A DNA stretch of 64,000 nt from Rehmannia glutinosa (taxonomy: Eukaryota; Streptophyta; Magnoliopsida; Lamiales; Orobanchaceae): contig CM071930.1 of the NCBI GenBank assembly GCA_016081115.2, positions 32,255,641-32,319,640 on the forward strand, read 5' to 3'. Numbering within the stretch: the first letter of the stretch is position 1; every line of letters begins with the position of its first letter. Of this stretch, positions 11,699 to 22,385 are shown in pieces. The notes under the pieces are model-generated. The model was given only the letters and a program-made list of their open reading frames with translations, was not told the DNA's origin and did no database searches. Made by a program: the position numbers and the translations under genes.

Positions 11699-13246
11699 TG
11701 TAGGTCCCAAGGGGTGTAAGTGTAAGGTTTAGAAGGGGGTTGAATAAACCTTACCAAATTTTCGATTTAGTCCTTTTAAATCTCTGAGTTGATTCTACAC
11801 TGTTGTGTGTCCTTGATGGACGATCGAATTAGTCACTCGGTAGAGTTAATCTCTCAACAGACTCAATTTGAGCCATTGATGGAGTAACTCAATTTGTTGG
11901 CTATAATTTAACTCAATTTGTGGTTTTATTTTAGCGGAAGACTTAACACCCTTAAGTTTGATTAAGCAAGATTTTAGAGCTTGATTTAGTACTTATAAAT
12001 TATCAAATGGATAGCAAATTTATCGTGAGATATAAGCGAGTTAAAAGTGAAGGAATTTAAATCTTTGAAATGTAAATGACACAATAAATTTTTATAGAGG
12101 TTCGAAGATGGGGTAATTCTTCTACTCCTCTCTTCTCCAACTCTGGAGGAATCCACTAAGTAATGATCGGTTTACAAAGTGGTAACAGTCCGGATACAAG
12201 TCTTGATCACAACGGCCGACTTGATCCTTAGGGACTCGATCTGAGACGCCTTGATCACTCGGTGGCTTCTCGTGCGACTCGGCTTCTTCACAGGCAGTTT
12301 TGCCTTGTTACTACTGACTCTGACTCACTTGCTCAAGCTCTTTGGATTTGATCACGAAGCCCTCCAAAAGCTTAAGACTTGGTTCGACCTTGAACCTTTC
12401 TACAATCCTTCCCTGGAATGTAGACCCCTTGTTTTCAAAAGTTTCCTCTTCAATGATTGAAGTTCTCTTTCCTTCACAGGTGAGTGTTGGATTGATGTAC
12501 TTCGTAATGTAGGCTTGAGGATTGAGAATGTTTCAGTTTTTCTAATATGCTTGTTTATCTCATATGTGTGTCATCTCTCTCTTTATCTCAAACAAACTCC
12601 TCAGCCTTTTATAGTGAACTTTCAAAAATTTGCCCGTTGAAGAGATAGGCTTATTTTTGAAATTCACTTTGCAGTCGTTGGCTTGATCCTTGGAATTGCC
12701 ATTTCCTCGTATGAATTGTTCTTTCACCTTTTTGAGTTCGACACGGTGTGGTGCTTCCCATTGGTTCATTCCTTTTGCACGCTTCAGGGGGTGAGCACTC
12801 CAAGAAAGGTGGTATGGAGATATTACTTGTTTAAGTAAATCTCTTGATTTACGTGCAACGGTTCTTTTCTGATTATCTCGACTTGACCGCATTTCCTTGC
12901 TTTCCCAGGTGACTTAGAGTCGACTTCCAATCATTGGATGACTCTTTGTCACTTCAACTTGAGACTTGGCTTTTCTTGAGTTGACTTGACGATGCTCCAC
13001 TCAGTGCATCTCATTTGCTTTTCGATAGAGTTCTGTCTACTCTTCTTTGCCATACTCATTTGTCTCGCGGTGAAGTCTTCCTTCAGGTCTTGATTGTCTT
13101 CTTGCATGTTAAGGCGTAGCCGACTTAACTCAGCTTGGCCAGCTCTAGTTGTTACAATACATTTTACAGCAAGAATTGGGGTGCCAACTTTCTATTCTAA
13201 GTTTTACATGGCATTCATCAAAATCTAAACAATAAAGTTCCTAACA
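11699..13246 (-). repeat. Copia-1 5' LTR
   Basis: A 1548-bp LTR that on the minus strand runs from TGTTAGGAAC (13246) to GGGACCTACA (11699). A TATA-like CACTATAAAAGG is at 12606-12617 on the minus strand. It matches the partial 3' LTR at 1-855. Confidence 0.92.
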
Positions 13247-13366
13247 AATGTTGCCTTGATCATCGAGTTTGTTCCATAATACCCATTTTGTACCAATAAT
13301 TGTTTGAGATGGAGGACAAGGTAGCAATTCTCATACATCATTTCGTTCAAATTGATTCAACTCCTC

Positions 13367-14460
13367 TTACATTTCCAAAAACCAATCCTCATCTTCAATA
13401 GCCTCCTTAGCATTTTTAGGCTCTTTTTGAGATATAAGAGCTTTCTCGGCAAATTTTCTTCGGGTCATCACTTTATCAAAGGGATCACCAATAATAAGAT
13501 CTTTGGGGTGATCTCCCTTAAATTTCAATGCCACGGTAAGATCCGAAGTATCACCTTTGTCTTCTTGAGGAACATTTGAAGTGGATGGTTGATCATTTGA
13601 GGTATAAGATTGATCATTTTGAGCATCATTTTGAACAATGGGTTCAATAATATATTCTTCATCACTATCATCATTGGGTATCCTTTCAACACCCGATGCT
13701 TTATTGAATTTCACATGAATAGATTCTTCAACAACCATGCTAGTCTTATTGTAAACCCGATATGCTTTGCTCTTGGTTGAATACCCCATAAATATTCTTT
13801 CATCGGCCTTAGGATCAAGTTTGTCTAATTGATCCTTTGTATTCAAAATAAAGCATTTACATCCAAATATTTTGAAGTAACTAATATTTGGAGTTCTTCT
13901 TTTCCAAAGCTCATATGGAGTTTTATTCATTTTAGGACGAATATAAACTCGATTAATGACATAGCAAGCGGTACTTACGGCTTCGGCCCAAAAATATTTT
14001 AGAAGTGAAAATTCATTGAGCATGGACTGACTCATCTCTTGAAGTGTCCTATTCTTCCTTTCGGCTACTCCATTTTGTTGAGGTGTCCTTGGAGCCAAAA
14101 AATTGTATGCATATCCCTTGGTTTCACAAAAGACTCTAAATTCACCATCAAATTCTCCACCTCGATCACTTCGAATAGACTTAATAGTATCTTCCTTTTC
14201 ATTCTCAATAAGTCTACACAACTTAACAAACTCATTAACGACATCACTTTTATTTGCAAGAAAAAGAGCCCAAGTATATCTAGAAAAATCATCGACAATA
14301 ACGAATGTGTAATGTTTTCAACTTAGACTAGCCGTACCAATATCCCCATACAAATCTAAATGAAGAAGTTGTAGAGGCTTGGTTGTGGAAATTTCATTTT
14401 TGGGCTTAAAGCTACTCTTAACTAATTTGTTCTTTTGACAAGTGTCACATAAGCCTATAT
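13367..14460 (-). pseudogene. Copia-2 integrase
   Basis: An open minus-strand frame of about 284 codons (14221-13367) carries the second catalytic Asp (RSDRGGEFDGEF), PQQNGVAERKNRTLQEM with the catalytic Glu, the WAEAVSTACYVINR and GCKCFILNTK segments, and an acidic linker toward RT. A frameshift near 14221 separates it from the N-terminal core, read at 14065-14298. The HHCC region, with CDTCQKNK-like sequence, is at about 14400-14460. It is cut off at the left by Copia-1. Confidence 0.88.
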
Positions 14461-14562
14461 TTTCAAAATTCAATTTGGGTAGTCCTTTTACATGTTGGTT
14501 TTTCTAAATATTTTTCAAATTCTTGTATCCAACATGTCCAAGTCACCTATGCCATAAACTCG

Positions 14563-14949
14563 TTAAATCATTATTGGCGACAAGACAAGAAACATTTTGA
14601 CTAACCAAATCACTTGTACAAATTTTGTAAAGATTGTCTTTTCTATTTGCTTCACAAATAATTTCATCATTTTAAGAATAAGGCATTTTTCTTTATTGAA
14701 AACAACATTATAATTTGAATCACAAAGTTGGCTAACACTTATCAAATTAAACTTAAGCCCTTCTACTAAAAGAACATTACTAGGAGAGAAAGAAGAGTTA
14801 CCAATTTCTCCATTTCCAAGAATTATTCCTTTGCCATTGCCGAACATGACCATACCCTCTTCTTGGAGTTTGATGTTGATAAAAAGTTCTCTCTTTCCGG
14901 TCATATGGTGTGAACACCCGCTATCCATGGGCCATTTTGAATCATCCAT
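14563..14949 (-). pseudogene. Copia-2 protease / GAG-pre-integrase region
   Basis: About 128 codons. WPMDSGCSHHMTG carries the aspartic-protease Asp-Ser-Gly triad, followed by FGNGKGIILGNGEIGN and LKFNLISVSQLCDSNYNV, typical of Copia. A one-base loss near 14660 shifts the frame in the GAG-pre-integrase part. Confidence 0.9.
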
Positions 14950-15969
14950 GGTTGCTATAGCCCCTATTACCTACAAATGAAGTATTTTTAGGTACCCTAT
15001 AATTTTGGAGTCCATGGGGGTTAGTTTTGAGACCTTTGGGTCTCCAAACATAGCTAAAATTGTTATTCAATTTACAATGAGCAACATAATGACCAACTTT
15101 ACCACAATAAAAGCATATAAGATTGTGGGCACTACTAGCACGAACAAAAGTCGGACCTTGGTCATTTTTCTTTGAAATAGGTTGAAAAGGTTTATAGCCA
15201 AGTCCTAATTTGGAATGCTCACCTCTTTGTGCATCTAAAATTTTTGTAACTTTGTCCGTACTTATGTTAAAATGATGCACATCCTTTTTTATACATTCAA
15301 GATTATAAGTGAGCGATTGTTTTTCGGTTTCAAGAGTATGGACTTTAGTAAGAGTAATAACATGAGCTTTGTCAAGAGATTCGTAAGAAGTAAACAATTT
15401 TTCCTTTTCAATTTTAAGCTCTTTATGCTTCTTTTTCAAAGTCTTGTATTTAATAATCAAATTTTGAAATTCAATTTGCAATTCATTAAAATCACAATGC
15501 AATTCATCAACTAAGGAGGAAGTTGAGGAGTTAGAGCGTACCTCGTTATTTTCATCGTCTATAGCCATAAGACCATGTTCGGTTTCACCTTCCTCGTCGG
15601 ATGTGGCGAGTAGTTCATCCCAAGTTTTGACATCCGCATTTAGAGCCTTTTTTTTTCGGAAAAGGCTTTTTCTTCTTTTGTTCATCCTCCTCGAGTTTTA
15701 GGCAATCGGCTATGAAGTGCCCGGATTTTCCGCTTTAAAACACGAGTTGTCTCTCGGTTTTCTTCCCTTATTTTTATTCACAAATTTAGCAATTTCCGGA
15801 CAAGTGCATTTGTCTTTTCATCATCCTCATCATTATCATAGTATGAATTATTAGAACAAGATGCTAGACTTTTAAGGATATTTTGCATACCCGATTGTGT
15901 GATGGATGGTTTGGAATTTTTCCTCTCCTTGATAGACTTCATAAATGAGAAGGTTCCCAACGAGCTCAT
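14942..15969 (-). pseudogene. Copia-2 Gag, C-terminal half with coiled coil and zinc knuckle
   Basis: The main frame at 15685-14942 (about 247 residues) begins with a Lys-rich stretch and an acidic linker (LLATSDEEGETEHG). It then has a long heptad-like charged segment (FQNLIIKYKTLKKKHKELKI and on) that predicts a coiled coil, and a CCHC zinc knuckle (CFYCGKVGHYVAHC). An upstream piece at 15969-15778 has the linker SLASCSNNSYYDNDEDDE. Frameshifts near 15870 and 15700 split what was one Gag. The first knuckle (about 15720) has decayed. Confidence 0.85.
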
Positions 15970-16579
15970 CGAACTTGAGTGTTTCGAGATTTTGTGCTTC
16001 CGTAATAGCAGTCACCTTTTTGGACCATGAGCCGAGGAGTGTATTCAATACCTTGGTCACTTTGTCTTCTTCGGAGATGACTTTTCCTAGGGCCACAAGA
16101 GGATTGACAATGTTGTCAAGCCTTTCCACTATTTTTGAAATGCTTTCACCATCATGCATATTGAAGTTTTCAAAGTCTTTAACAAGCATGGTTTTTCTTG
16201 CTTGCTTGACCTTCTTGGTTCCTTCATATATTGTCTCTAATTTTTCCCAAACTTCATGTGACGACCTTATGCCTCTTATGCGATTATACTCGGTGGCAGT
16301 AAGAGAGCAATGTAAAATATTTAAGGCCTTACCGTTTAGAGAGAAAGCTTTCTTGTCATTTTCATCGAACTCCTTGAAGGATTTGGGAACCAAGGTGCCG
16401 TCCTCCAATTTCTTGGTTGGTTGAGCAACTCCTTCAATAACCACATTCCAAATGTCAAACTCGCACCTTTGTAGAAAGCACTTCATACGATTTTTCCAAA
16501 ATGCGTAGTTGTTGGCGTCGAATAGCGGTGGCTTGTTGGTGGAGGCGCCGCTGGTGAGATAAGATTCATTTGTAGCCAT
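15872..16579 (-). pseudogene. Copia-2 Gag, N-terminal half (UBN2-type)
   Basis: About 235 residues from the ATG at 16579, 57 bases after the LTR. The start MATNESYLTSGASTNKPPLF is followed by YAFWKNRMKCFLQ, typical of Copia Gag. ARKTMLVKDFENFNMHDGES and LVALGKVISEEDKVTKVLNT are UBN2 features. The frame runs out near 15900 because of a frameshift; the normal continuation lies in another frame at 15969-15778. Confidence 0.9.
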
Positions 16580-16623
16580 GGATCTTTCCTCTTTACTCGG
16601 AACGAGCTAGCCAAAGAGTTTGG

Positions 16624-16636
16624 CTTTGATACCACT
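16624..16636 (-). other. Copia-2 primer-binding site
   Basis: The minus strand reads AGTGGTATCAAAGCC next to the LTR end. It resembles the initiator tRNA-Met site TGGTATCAGAGC with a mismatch. Confidence 0.85.
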
Positions 16637-17896
16637 TGTTAGTCCAAGTGGCTACGATAATCTAGAGGGGGGGTGAAGAGATTATGCCGTTTTTTCAAAT
16701 TCCGCCCTCTTTTTCAAGTGAACAAGCAAAGATAGAAATTGTAAATGCGGAAAATAAACAACACACGTTGATTTATAGAGGTTCAACCCACCTAGGGCCT
16801 AATCCTCTACCACCCCAGTATCTCCGGGATGGATTTCAAAAAGAAAAAAAGATTTTATTAATTACCACAATTAATACAACACCACCTTTGAGGATTACCA
16901 CAATCCTCTTACAACACCTTCAAGGAGATTACCACAATCTTCCTTCAACACCTATGAAGAGTACCATACTCTTCAACACCTAAGATCACCCAAGTGTGCT
17001 CTTACCACAAGAACAACAACAAGGATATCTTGCTTTGGATGATGGACAAAAATCAAGATTACAACTCGATAATGATAATACAAATATTGAGTGCAAGTGT
17101 AATCAAGAATGAAAAACCTAGACCTCAAGAGTGTGCAAGTGAAAGTACTTAGGCTAATACAACAAGAGTTTTTGACAATGTGTTTGCTTGTATGCTTTTG
17201 CTTGTATGTTGTGTTGTGTCTTGTTGCTTGAATGGTTCCTCTATTTATAGGAGAGGTCTTGGTTTGATTTCCAGACATTGGCTCCTTCTTGGAGGGTGAT
17301 TTTTACAAAAAATAATGTAATTAAACTCAAGAAATAGCTATTAGAAATCAACCCCTTAAATTGGGGAAAAGCTGTCTGAAAACCTAACGGATAGTTTGCT
17401 GTCAAAACCATATCGCGACCGGTCGCGCAGAGATAGAAGTTTGAAAGTATTTTCATGAAAATACACAGGGGGACCGGTCGACGGGGGGTCCAACCGGTCG
17501 ACCCCTGTGTGGACTGGTTGGGGTCCTTCAAAATGTAATACATGGAGTTCTGTTTTCAAGAGCTTACTCCCAGGCACCGGTCGCCCTTAGGTCGACCGGT
17601 CGCCCACACCGGTTGACCTCCGGGTCGACCGATCGCCCTTCCTTGTTTTCCTTCCGTCACGTTTTCTATTTCAAAACTTAATTCAGGTACGGGTTTCCCT
17701 ATAGGGCGATCGGTTCAACACGAGACAGAAGTGTTGTCCAATTTTTGTCGAAAATAAACTTCAAGAAATACTCCGAAAAATTAGTAAAAATATTTTATGT
17801 CAATCATGAGTATTTGGACAACATTTAGAAATATTGTTTTGGTGTAACTCATTTAAACAAAATCATCAAAATCATGATAAAAATATTTATCTAACA
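16637..17896 (-). repeat. Copia-2 5' LTR
   Basis: 1260 bp, running from TGTTAGATAA (17896, minus) to GGACTAACA (16637), with matching TGTTAG/CTAACA ends. A TATA box (minus TATAAATAGAGG) lies at 242-249 of 17,000 (17242-17249). The U3 part (about 17400-17720) has a cluster of GACCGGTC-type palindromes. It is close in sequence to both Copia-3 LTRs. Confidence 0.93.
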
Positions 17897-18190
17897 GATA
17901 TGACTAGTGCATATGCTAATTTCTCCATCGGTGGATATCGCAGCTTGGTCGTCGTGCAAAGCCTGACTGATATAGTAGATGTGTTGAATCGTGTTATCCA
18001 GACTAATCAATACCGAGCTGACCGCATACTCCAAAACTGCTAAATCTAAATATAAATCTTCACATCGGTTCAGCTTTTGGAGAATTGGAGTAGTTGCCAA
18101 ATATTGTTTTAACGATTCAAATGCGGCTTGAGTTTGCTCGTTCCATTCAAAGTCTTTATTTTTCTTGATTATTAAAAGAATGGCTTGCAT
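17897..18190 (-). pseudogene. Tat-1 RNase H, interrupted by Copia-2
   Basis: The minus strand reads FEWNEQTQAAFESLKQYLAT and EDLYLDLAVLEYAVSSVL, the RT-proximal RNase H of Tat elements. Just before the Copia-2 junction, in a shifted frame, is YPPMEKLAYALVI, a conserved motif cut exactly at the insertion point. Confidence 0.88.
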
Positions 18191-18231
18191 TTATCTGTTG
18201 ATCTTGATACAAAGCGACTTAAAGCTGCTAG

Positions 18232-19149
18232 CTAACCTGTTAAACATTGGACTCTCTTAACTGAGTTGGGGGGTTGTAGGTCAATTATTGCCTTAATTTT
18301 ATCTGGATTTGCTTCGATTCCTCTTAGACTGACCATATAGCCTAGGGATTTTCCCGAGCCAACTTCGAATGAACATTTTTTAGGATTTAACATCATCTTA
18401 TAATCACGCAAAATAGTAAACATTTCATTAAGATGAGTAATGTGGTCGGCATCATACAATAATTTTACAAGCATGTCATCTACGTACACTTCCATTGTTT
18501 GACCTATTTGTTTTTTGAATATTTTGTTGACTAACCTCTGATAGGTCGTCCCTGCATTCTTTAACTCGAACAACATCATCTTGTAGTAGTAGACACCCCG
18601 AGCAGAAAAGAATGAGGTGTTCTCCTCATCATCCGGGTGCATTAGAATTTGATTGTAGCCTGAATATGCATCCATGAAGCTCATCAGCTCGTGTCCTACC
18701 ATCACGTCCACCATATAATCGATATGTGGAAGTGGATAACTGTCTTTTGGGCACGCTTTGTTGAGGTCGATAAAATCGACACAAAGCCACCATTGTCCAT
18801 TGCTTTTGTTGACCAAAACAGAGTTGGCCGCCCGCCTTGGGTACAAGGCTTCTCTTATAAAATTATTGTCCAACAGCTTGTCGACCTCAACCTCCAAAGC
18901 CGCCTGCCTATTCGGGCCCAACTTTCTCCTCTTTTGTATCACCGGCCTATATTTAAGATCAATGTTAAGACGGTGACATGCATGCTTGGGGTCGATCCCT
19001 GGTATGTTAGAGTGTGACCAGACAAAGACGTCCAGATTATTTCCTAGGAATTCGATGAGCTCAGATCGGAGCGGTTCCTGAAGATTACGACCAATTCTTA
19101 GTTGGCGACCCCTGTGAAGCTTATCGACATCTGATATATCCATATTCAT
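18232..19149 (-). pseudogene. Tat-1 reverse transcriptase
   Basis: One open frame of about 305 codons. It holds the linker with HACHRLNIDLKYRPVIQKRR, then WWLCVDFIDLNKACPKDSYP, the Asp motif FMDAYSGYNQI, MMLFELKNAGTTYQRL, the catalytic VYVDDMLVK and NPKKCSFEVGSGKSLGYMVS. These are the ordered RT motifs of Ty3/Gypsy Tat elements. The frame is intact over the RT core but ends by frameshift before RNase H, and the element is dead for lack of its other parts. Confidence 0.93.
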
Positions 19150-19152
19150 CCT

Positions 19153-19473
19153 TCAGAAAGCTCGAATGTAAATAACTGTTGCGTAGCTACCTGGATCGAC
19201 TAAGATCCGGTGGACAGGGATGCCAAGGATTGGCGTGATTATGACACTGGGGGGTCGAGAATGGGGACGGACGGTGATTGGCATCTGATCGAAAAATGAG
19301 AAGAACCCTGTAGGAAGACCTTGTTTCACCTCGGCAACTTTGACCCATTGCCCTGCATTTGTTGCCTCTCTGATATCTGCTTTTGTTTTTCTAACCGACC
19401 TGCGATCATCTGCCTGGTTGGTATTAATAAGAGTTAATATTTCCTGCCCATGATTGGTATTCATGGGCGGCAT
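19153..19473 (-). pseudogene. Tat-1 protease, first half
   Basis: About 106 codons ending ...GIPVHRILVDPGSYATVIYI. VDPGS stands where Gypsy proteases have D-S/T-G. The frame ends RAF-stop and is followed two codons later by the RT linker (MNMDISDVDKLHRG). The second half of the protease, with the conserved YNAILGRP motif, is absent here and is found at 21205-21465. Confidence 0.8.
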
Positions 19474-19479
19474 TCTCGC

Positions 19480-21067
19480 TTAGTCGTCGACCCTTTCTGG
19501 AATTGTTCCAGCAGGGACAGGTGGGGGAGGTGGCAGGTCCTGCACGTACCATTTTAGACCTTCCCTTTGAATGATTCTCATTATTTCTCTTATCAAGTCA
19601 CGACATTCATCTGTCTCGTGCCCGACTGATTTGTGGTAATAACAATATCGAGAATTATCTAGCTTCGAGGGGTCCAGCTTCAACGATCGAGCTGGAGGTA
19701 ACAAGTTGAGGTCTCTAATCTCTTTCAATATAACGGATGGAGGCTGAGTCAACGAGCTCCTCATAGCCGCGACCTTAGCTCACACTTCTTGGTATGACTT
19801 GTAACCTGTTGTGGAACTGTCCGAAAATGATTTAAAACCTAAACAAGATCCCAAGGTGGAATCCTTTTTATAATCTTTCTTTGCTCCCTGGTGTTTCTGC
19901 TCGGTCACGGGACCCGTCATGGCTTCCTCAGCACAGATATGTCATTCTGCTCTAATAAAGAACTCTTAGAAAGTACTTGCCCCTTGTTCGTGGATGGCAT
20001 AACAGAATCGAGAATGGGGGGCAAGTCCTAATATGGCAGCCATAAGCATTATGCAATCGAAGACCGGCTCCATTTCACGTATTTGTTTGTTGAACCTGGA
20101 AATATAGATCTTTAATGGCTCATCCTTATTCTATTTTATTGTGAAGAGGGAGTCCTTAGGTGCAGCTCGGACTGTGGATGCCAAAAAATGCATAGTGAAT
20201 GATGGAGCTAAGTCGTTCCAGGAAGGAATTGATCCTTATGAAATGGTACGGAACCATCGATGAGCTCGGTCACCAAAGGTTAATGAAAACGCTCTGCACA
20301 AAATTGCATCACTGGGACTGTACAGCTCGGTCCATGCAAGGTATTTATGGATGTGCATTGTGGGATCAATTTCCCCATCATATAACCCAATTTGCGGTAC
20401 CTTAAATTTCTCGGGAAGTGGAATCTTCAAGATATGCGGAGCGAAAGGAGATACCATATCGACCCGACCTAACATTAGGCTGGGTTGTTAGGGAACTTCT
20501 TCAGGTGTTTCTTCTAACTCATTAAGGCGACGCCTAAGACAAAGTATGTTGGCTTCCCTCTCGTTCAATGGACTTGGCTCTTGAACTCGATTAACCTAAG
20601 GAGGCACTCGATTGCCAGGATATTGAATCCTAGACTCGACAGACTTTGTAGGCCTTTGCTGAAGAGGTTCTGGCCCCAGCCGCCCAAACACTGATTGGGC
20701 TCGACAAGGACGTTGAATATTGGGAGACTATTCTTTAACTCTGCTAAGGTCCACACCTTCATCCCGTGGCCTTCTCATGTCCTGCCTATTTTCCTTTTGG
20801 CGGTTCTGGGAATCAACTTCTTGATTCTCTTGGTTTAAGGAAGCTTTTTGTTGAGGGGTTTGGGGGGGGGTGCATGTGGTGAGGCGAAGGTTCCTGGATT
20901 TGTGGTGGAGGGGTTGCAAATGCATGTGCCACTAATTGGTTCATTTGTTGGATAAAATCTGGGTTTGCGAGGAGTTATGTAATTGGCAATAATGTCACTC
21001 CCCCAGTCTCGGTTGGAGGCACATTTTGGTTATCTTGGGGTTGGGGGTTTCTTGAATTTTCACTCAT
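19480..21067 (-). pseudogene. Tat-1 Gag
   Basis: Begins at the ATG at 21067-21065 (MSENSRNPQPQDNQNVPP). An N-terminal Pro/Gln-rich part follows, with stops. Then comes the Gag core (KIPLPEKFKVPQIGLYDGEI, FSLTFGDRAHRWFRT, about 20475-20236) and a C-terminal zinc knuckle of Tat type, CYYHKSVGHETDEC (about 19650), followed by a proline run. The frame is broken between these blocks. Confidence 0.85.
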
Positions 21068-21164
21068 CGTGTGATTGAGAAGTAAAATGAAATATGCTTA
21101 CCTTCCCGAGTCGGCTTCAGGTGTGATTTCCTGTACATATTCTGGCTTAGTATCCTGCTCGGTT

Positions 21165-21500
21165 ACACTAGTTGAGTTGCGGGGATCCCCTTCTTCGATG
21201 ACATTTATCTCAACCGGTCTGAGTTTAAGCGAACACTTCCTTGATTCACGTTAATTGCCTTTATGTTCACCCTCCCCTTCTGGGTGGGAAACTTGATGCA
21301 GAAGTGATAGATAGAAATTGCAGCTTTCAAGTGATACAGAATAGGACGACCTAGGATTGCATTATACTCGGAGTCACTGTTGATGATTTTGAACGTGATC
21401 ATGATCGTTCTTTTAATCGCCCCCTGGCCGAATTGGACTGGTAAGTCCACTTCACCAATGGCCACTATTTTGCCGCTCCAAGATCCTAGTATGTTATCGT
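21165..21500 (-). pseudogene. Displaced second half of Tat-1 protease, upstream of gag
   Basis: The minus strand reads KIVAIGEVDLPVQFGQG, FKIINSDSEYNAILGRPILY and AAISIYHFCIKFPTQKG, the C-terminal half of a Tat-type aspartic protease, then a short linker VTEQDTKPEYVQEITPEADS. It lies before the Gag start, whereas the family order is gag then protease, and the corresponding part is missing at 19150. This looks like a rearrangement, not a second copy. Confidence 0.75.
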
Positions 21501-21557
21501 TGCAAAGTCAGATGAACGAAGTTTCTGGAAATATAACTGGACCAAACGGGCCTCCTT

Positions 21558-21575
21558 CTAGCACCAATTTATTAA
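21558..21575 (-). other. Tat-1 putative primer-binding site
   Basis: The minus strand reads TTGGTGCTAGAAGGAGGCC, resembling the tRNA-primer sites seen after the 5' LTR in some plant Gypsy elements. The adjoining LTR edge (possibly TGTCTTTG at 21577) is not proven. Confidence 0.45.
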
Positions 21576-22385
21576 TGTCTTTGTTTGATCAACAACCCAA
21601 AATATTAAAATAAACAACTAGAAATATGAATTGTGGCTTAAATTGTCTTTTTTATTAGATTACCGAGCTTATGAGCTCGGGTCAATGTCTGCGTACATAT
21701 TTTGAATTCTCTAAGTTATATAGGGGATTTCTATTGTCATCTTCCTCATAAATGAGATATATTTATACTAATACAATTAGTGGCTATATAATCATTACAT
21801 CCCTCTTCTTGTTGTGCATGGTCGCATGGTTGCCATGTGGTTGAAAGTGCTTGTTGACTTGTCCTATTGATGCTTTGACAGGTGACTCCTTGGTCTGCCA
21901 CTGGTGAATTGGATTGATTTAGTAGTGGATGTTGAATCCTCTTAGTAAGTGTCCAGTTGGGTTGGGCTCGTCTTTGCACCTCAGCTCGGGTGAGGGTGGT
22001 CTGGTCGGTTCACGTCATCATGTCTTGAATGGCCACGTGGATGTATTTTGTTCAGCTTAGCTCGGGTGTCATCAGATCCTATCTGATGATTGGTGTTTTG
22101 AAGACCTATTACTGAAGGAACATCTTTTCTATTATAGCTCTGTTTCTTTGTTTTGTTTATGTCTCTATTTTTTTTCATTTTCATAAAACCTTGAGCTATG
22201 GGTTTTTCTGGAGAATGCTCCTAATTGCTTTTTTCTTTGACGTTTTTGGTTACCCCAGGATGTGGGGTGGTTATCCCCTTTTGATGAAATTGTATCACAA
22301 AGGGAAGAATGGTCGGTGGGCCTCGAACTGTATATGCTTGTTGGAGTTTCTTTAATGAATTTCACTTTCGTTTTTGGGGAAGAAA
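21576..22385. repeat. Probable Tat-1 5' LTR and adjoining sequence, no gene
   Basis: About 800 bases without credible coding sequence. Its position beside the primer-binding site suggests the Tat-1 5' LTR. Without its partner LTR I cannot place the right end. Confidence 0.4.

Larger units (their letters stand above)
1..13246 (-). mobile_element. Copia-1: Sirevirus-like LTR retrotransposon, decayed, outer end of 3' LTR outside window
   Basis: Read on the minus strand, the order is 5' LTR (13246-11699), primer-binding site, gag, protease, integrase, reverse transcriptase, RNase H (to about 6170), an extra 3' coding region (about 5593-1476), polypurine tract and 3' LTR (855 to beyond base 1). 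The pol order PR-IN-RT-RH is diagnostic of Ty1/Copia. The long LTR and the extra ORF after RNase H match the Sirevirus (SIRE/Maximus) lineage. All reading frames carry several stops and frameshifts, so the element cannot be autonomous. The right flank reads AATGT and continues as Copia-2, so Copia-1 inserted into Copia-2. The left target-site copy lies outside the window. Confidence 0.9.
13247..17896 (-). mobile_element. Copia-2: Copia retrotransposon, split by Copia-1
   Basis: On the minus strand this holds the 5' LTR (17896-16637), primer-binding site, gag, protease, integrase and the very start of the RT region. It stops at 13247, where the Copia-1 LTR begins. It is nearly the same family as the complete Copia-3 at 51351-59858. 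In Copia-3 the sequence continues across this point ('...caatgttaccttgatcatcgag'), so the remaining Copia-2 sequence should lie left of the window. The right flank (GATAT, 17897-17901) is Tat-1 coding sequence, so Copia-2 inserted into Tat-1. Confidence 0.92.
17897..22200 (-). mobile_element. Tat-1: Ty3/Gypsy retrotransposon of the Tat lineage, broken
   Basis: On the minus strand this holds a leader with a tRNA-primer-like site (about 21575), a displaced protease half, gag (21067-19480), the first protease half, reverse transcriptase (19149-18232) and the start of RNase H, where Copia-2 interrupts. The RT sequence fits the Tat/Retand group. The 5' LTR must lie right of 21575, but I could not fix its outer end; 22200 is only an approximate limit. 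The rest of pol should lie left of Copia-2, outside the window. Confidence 0.8.
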
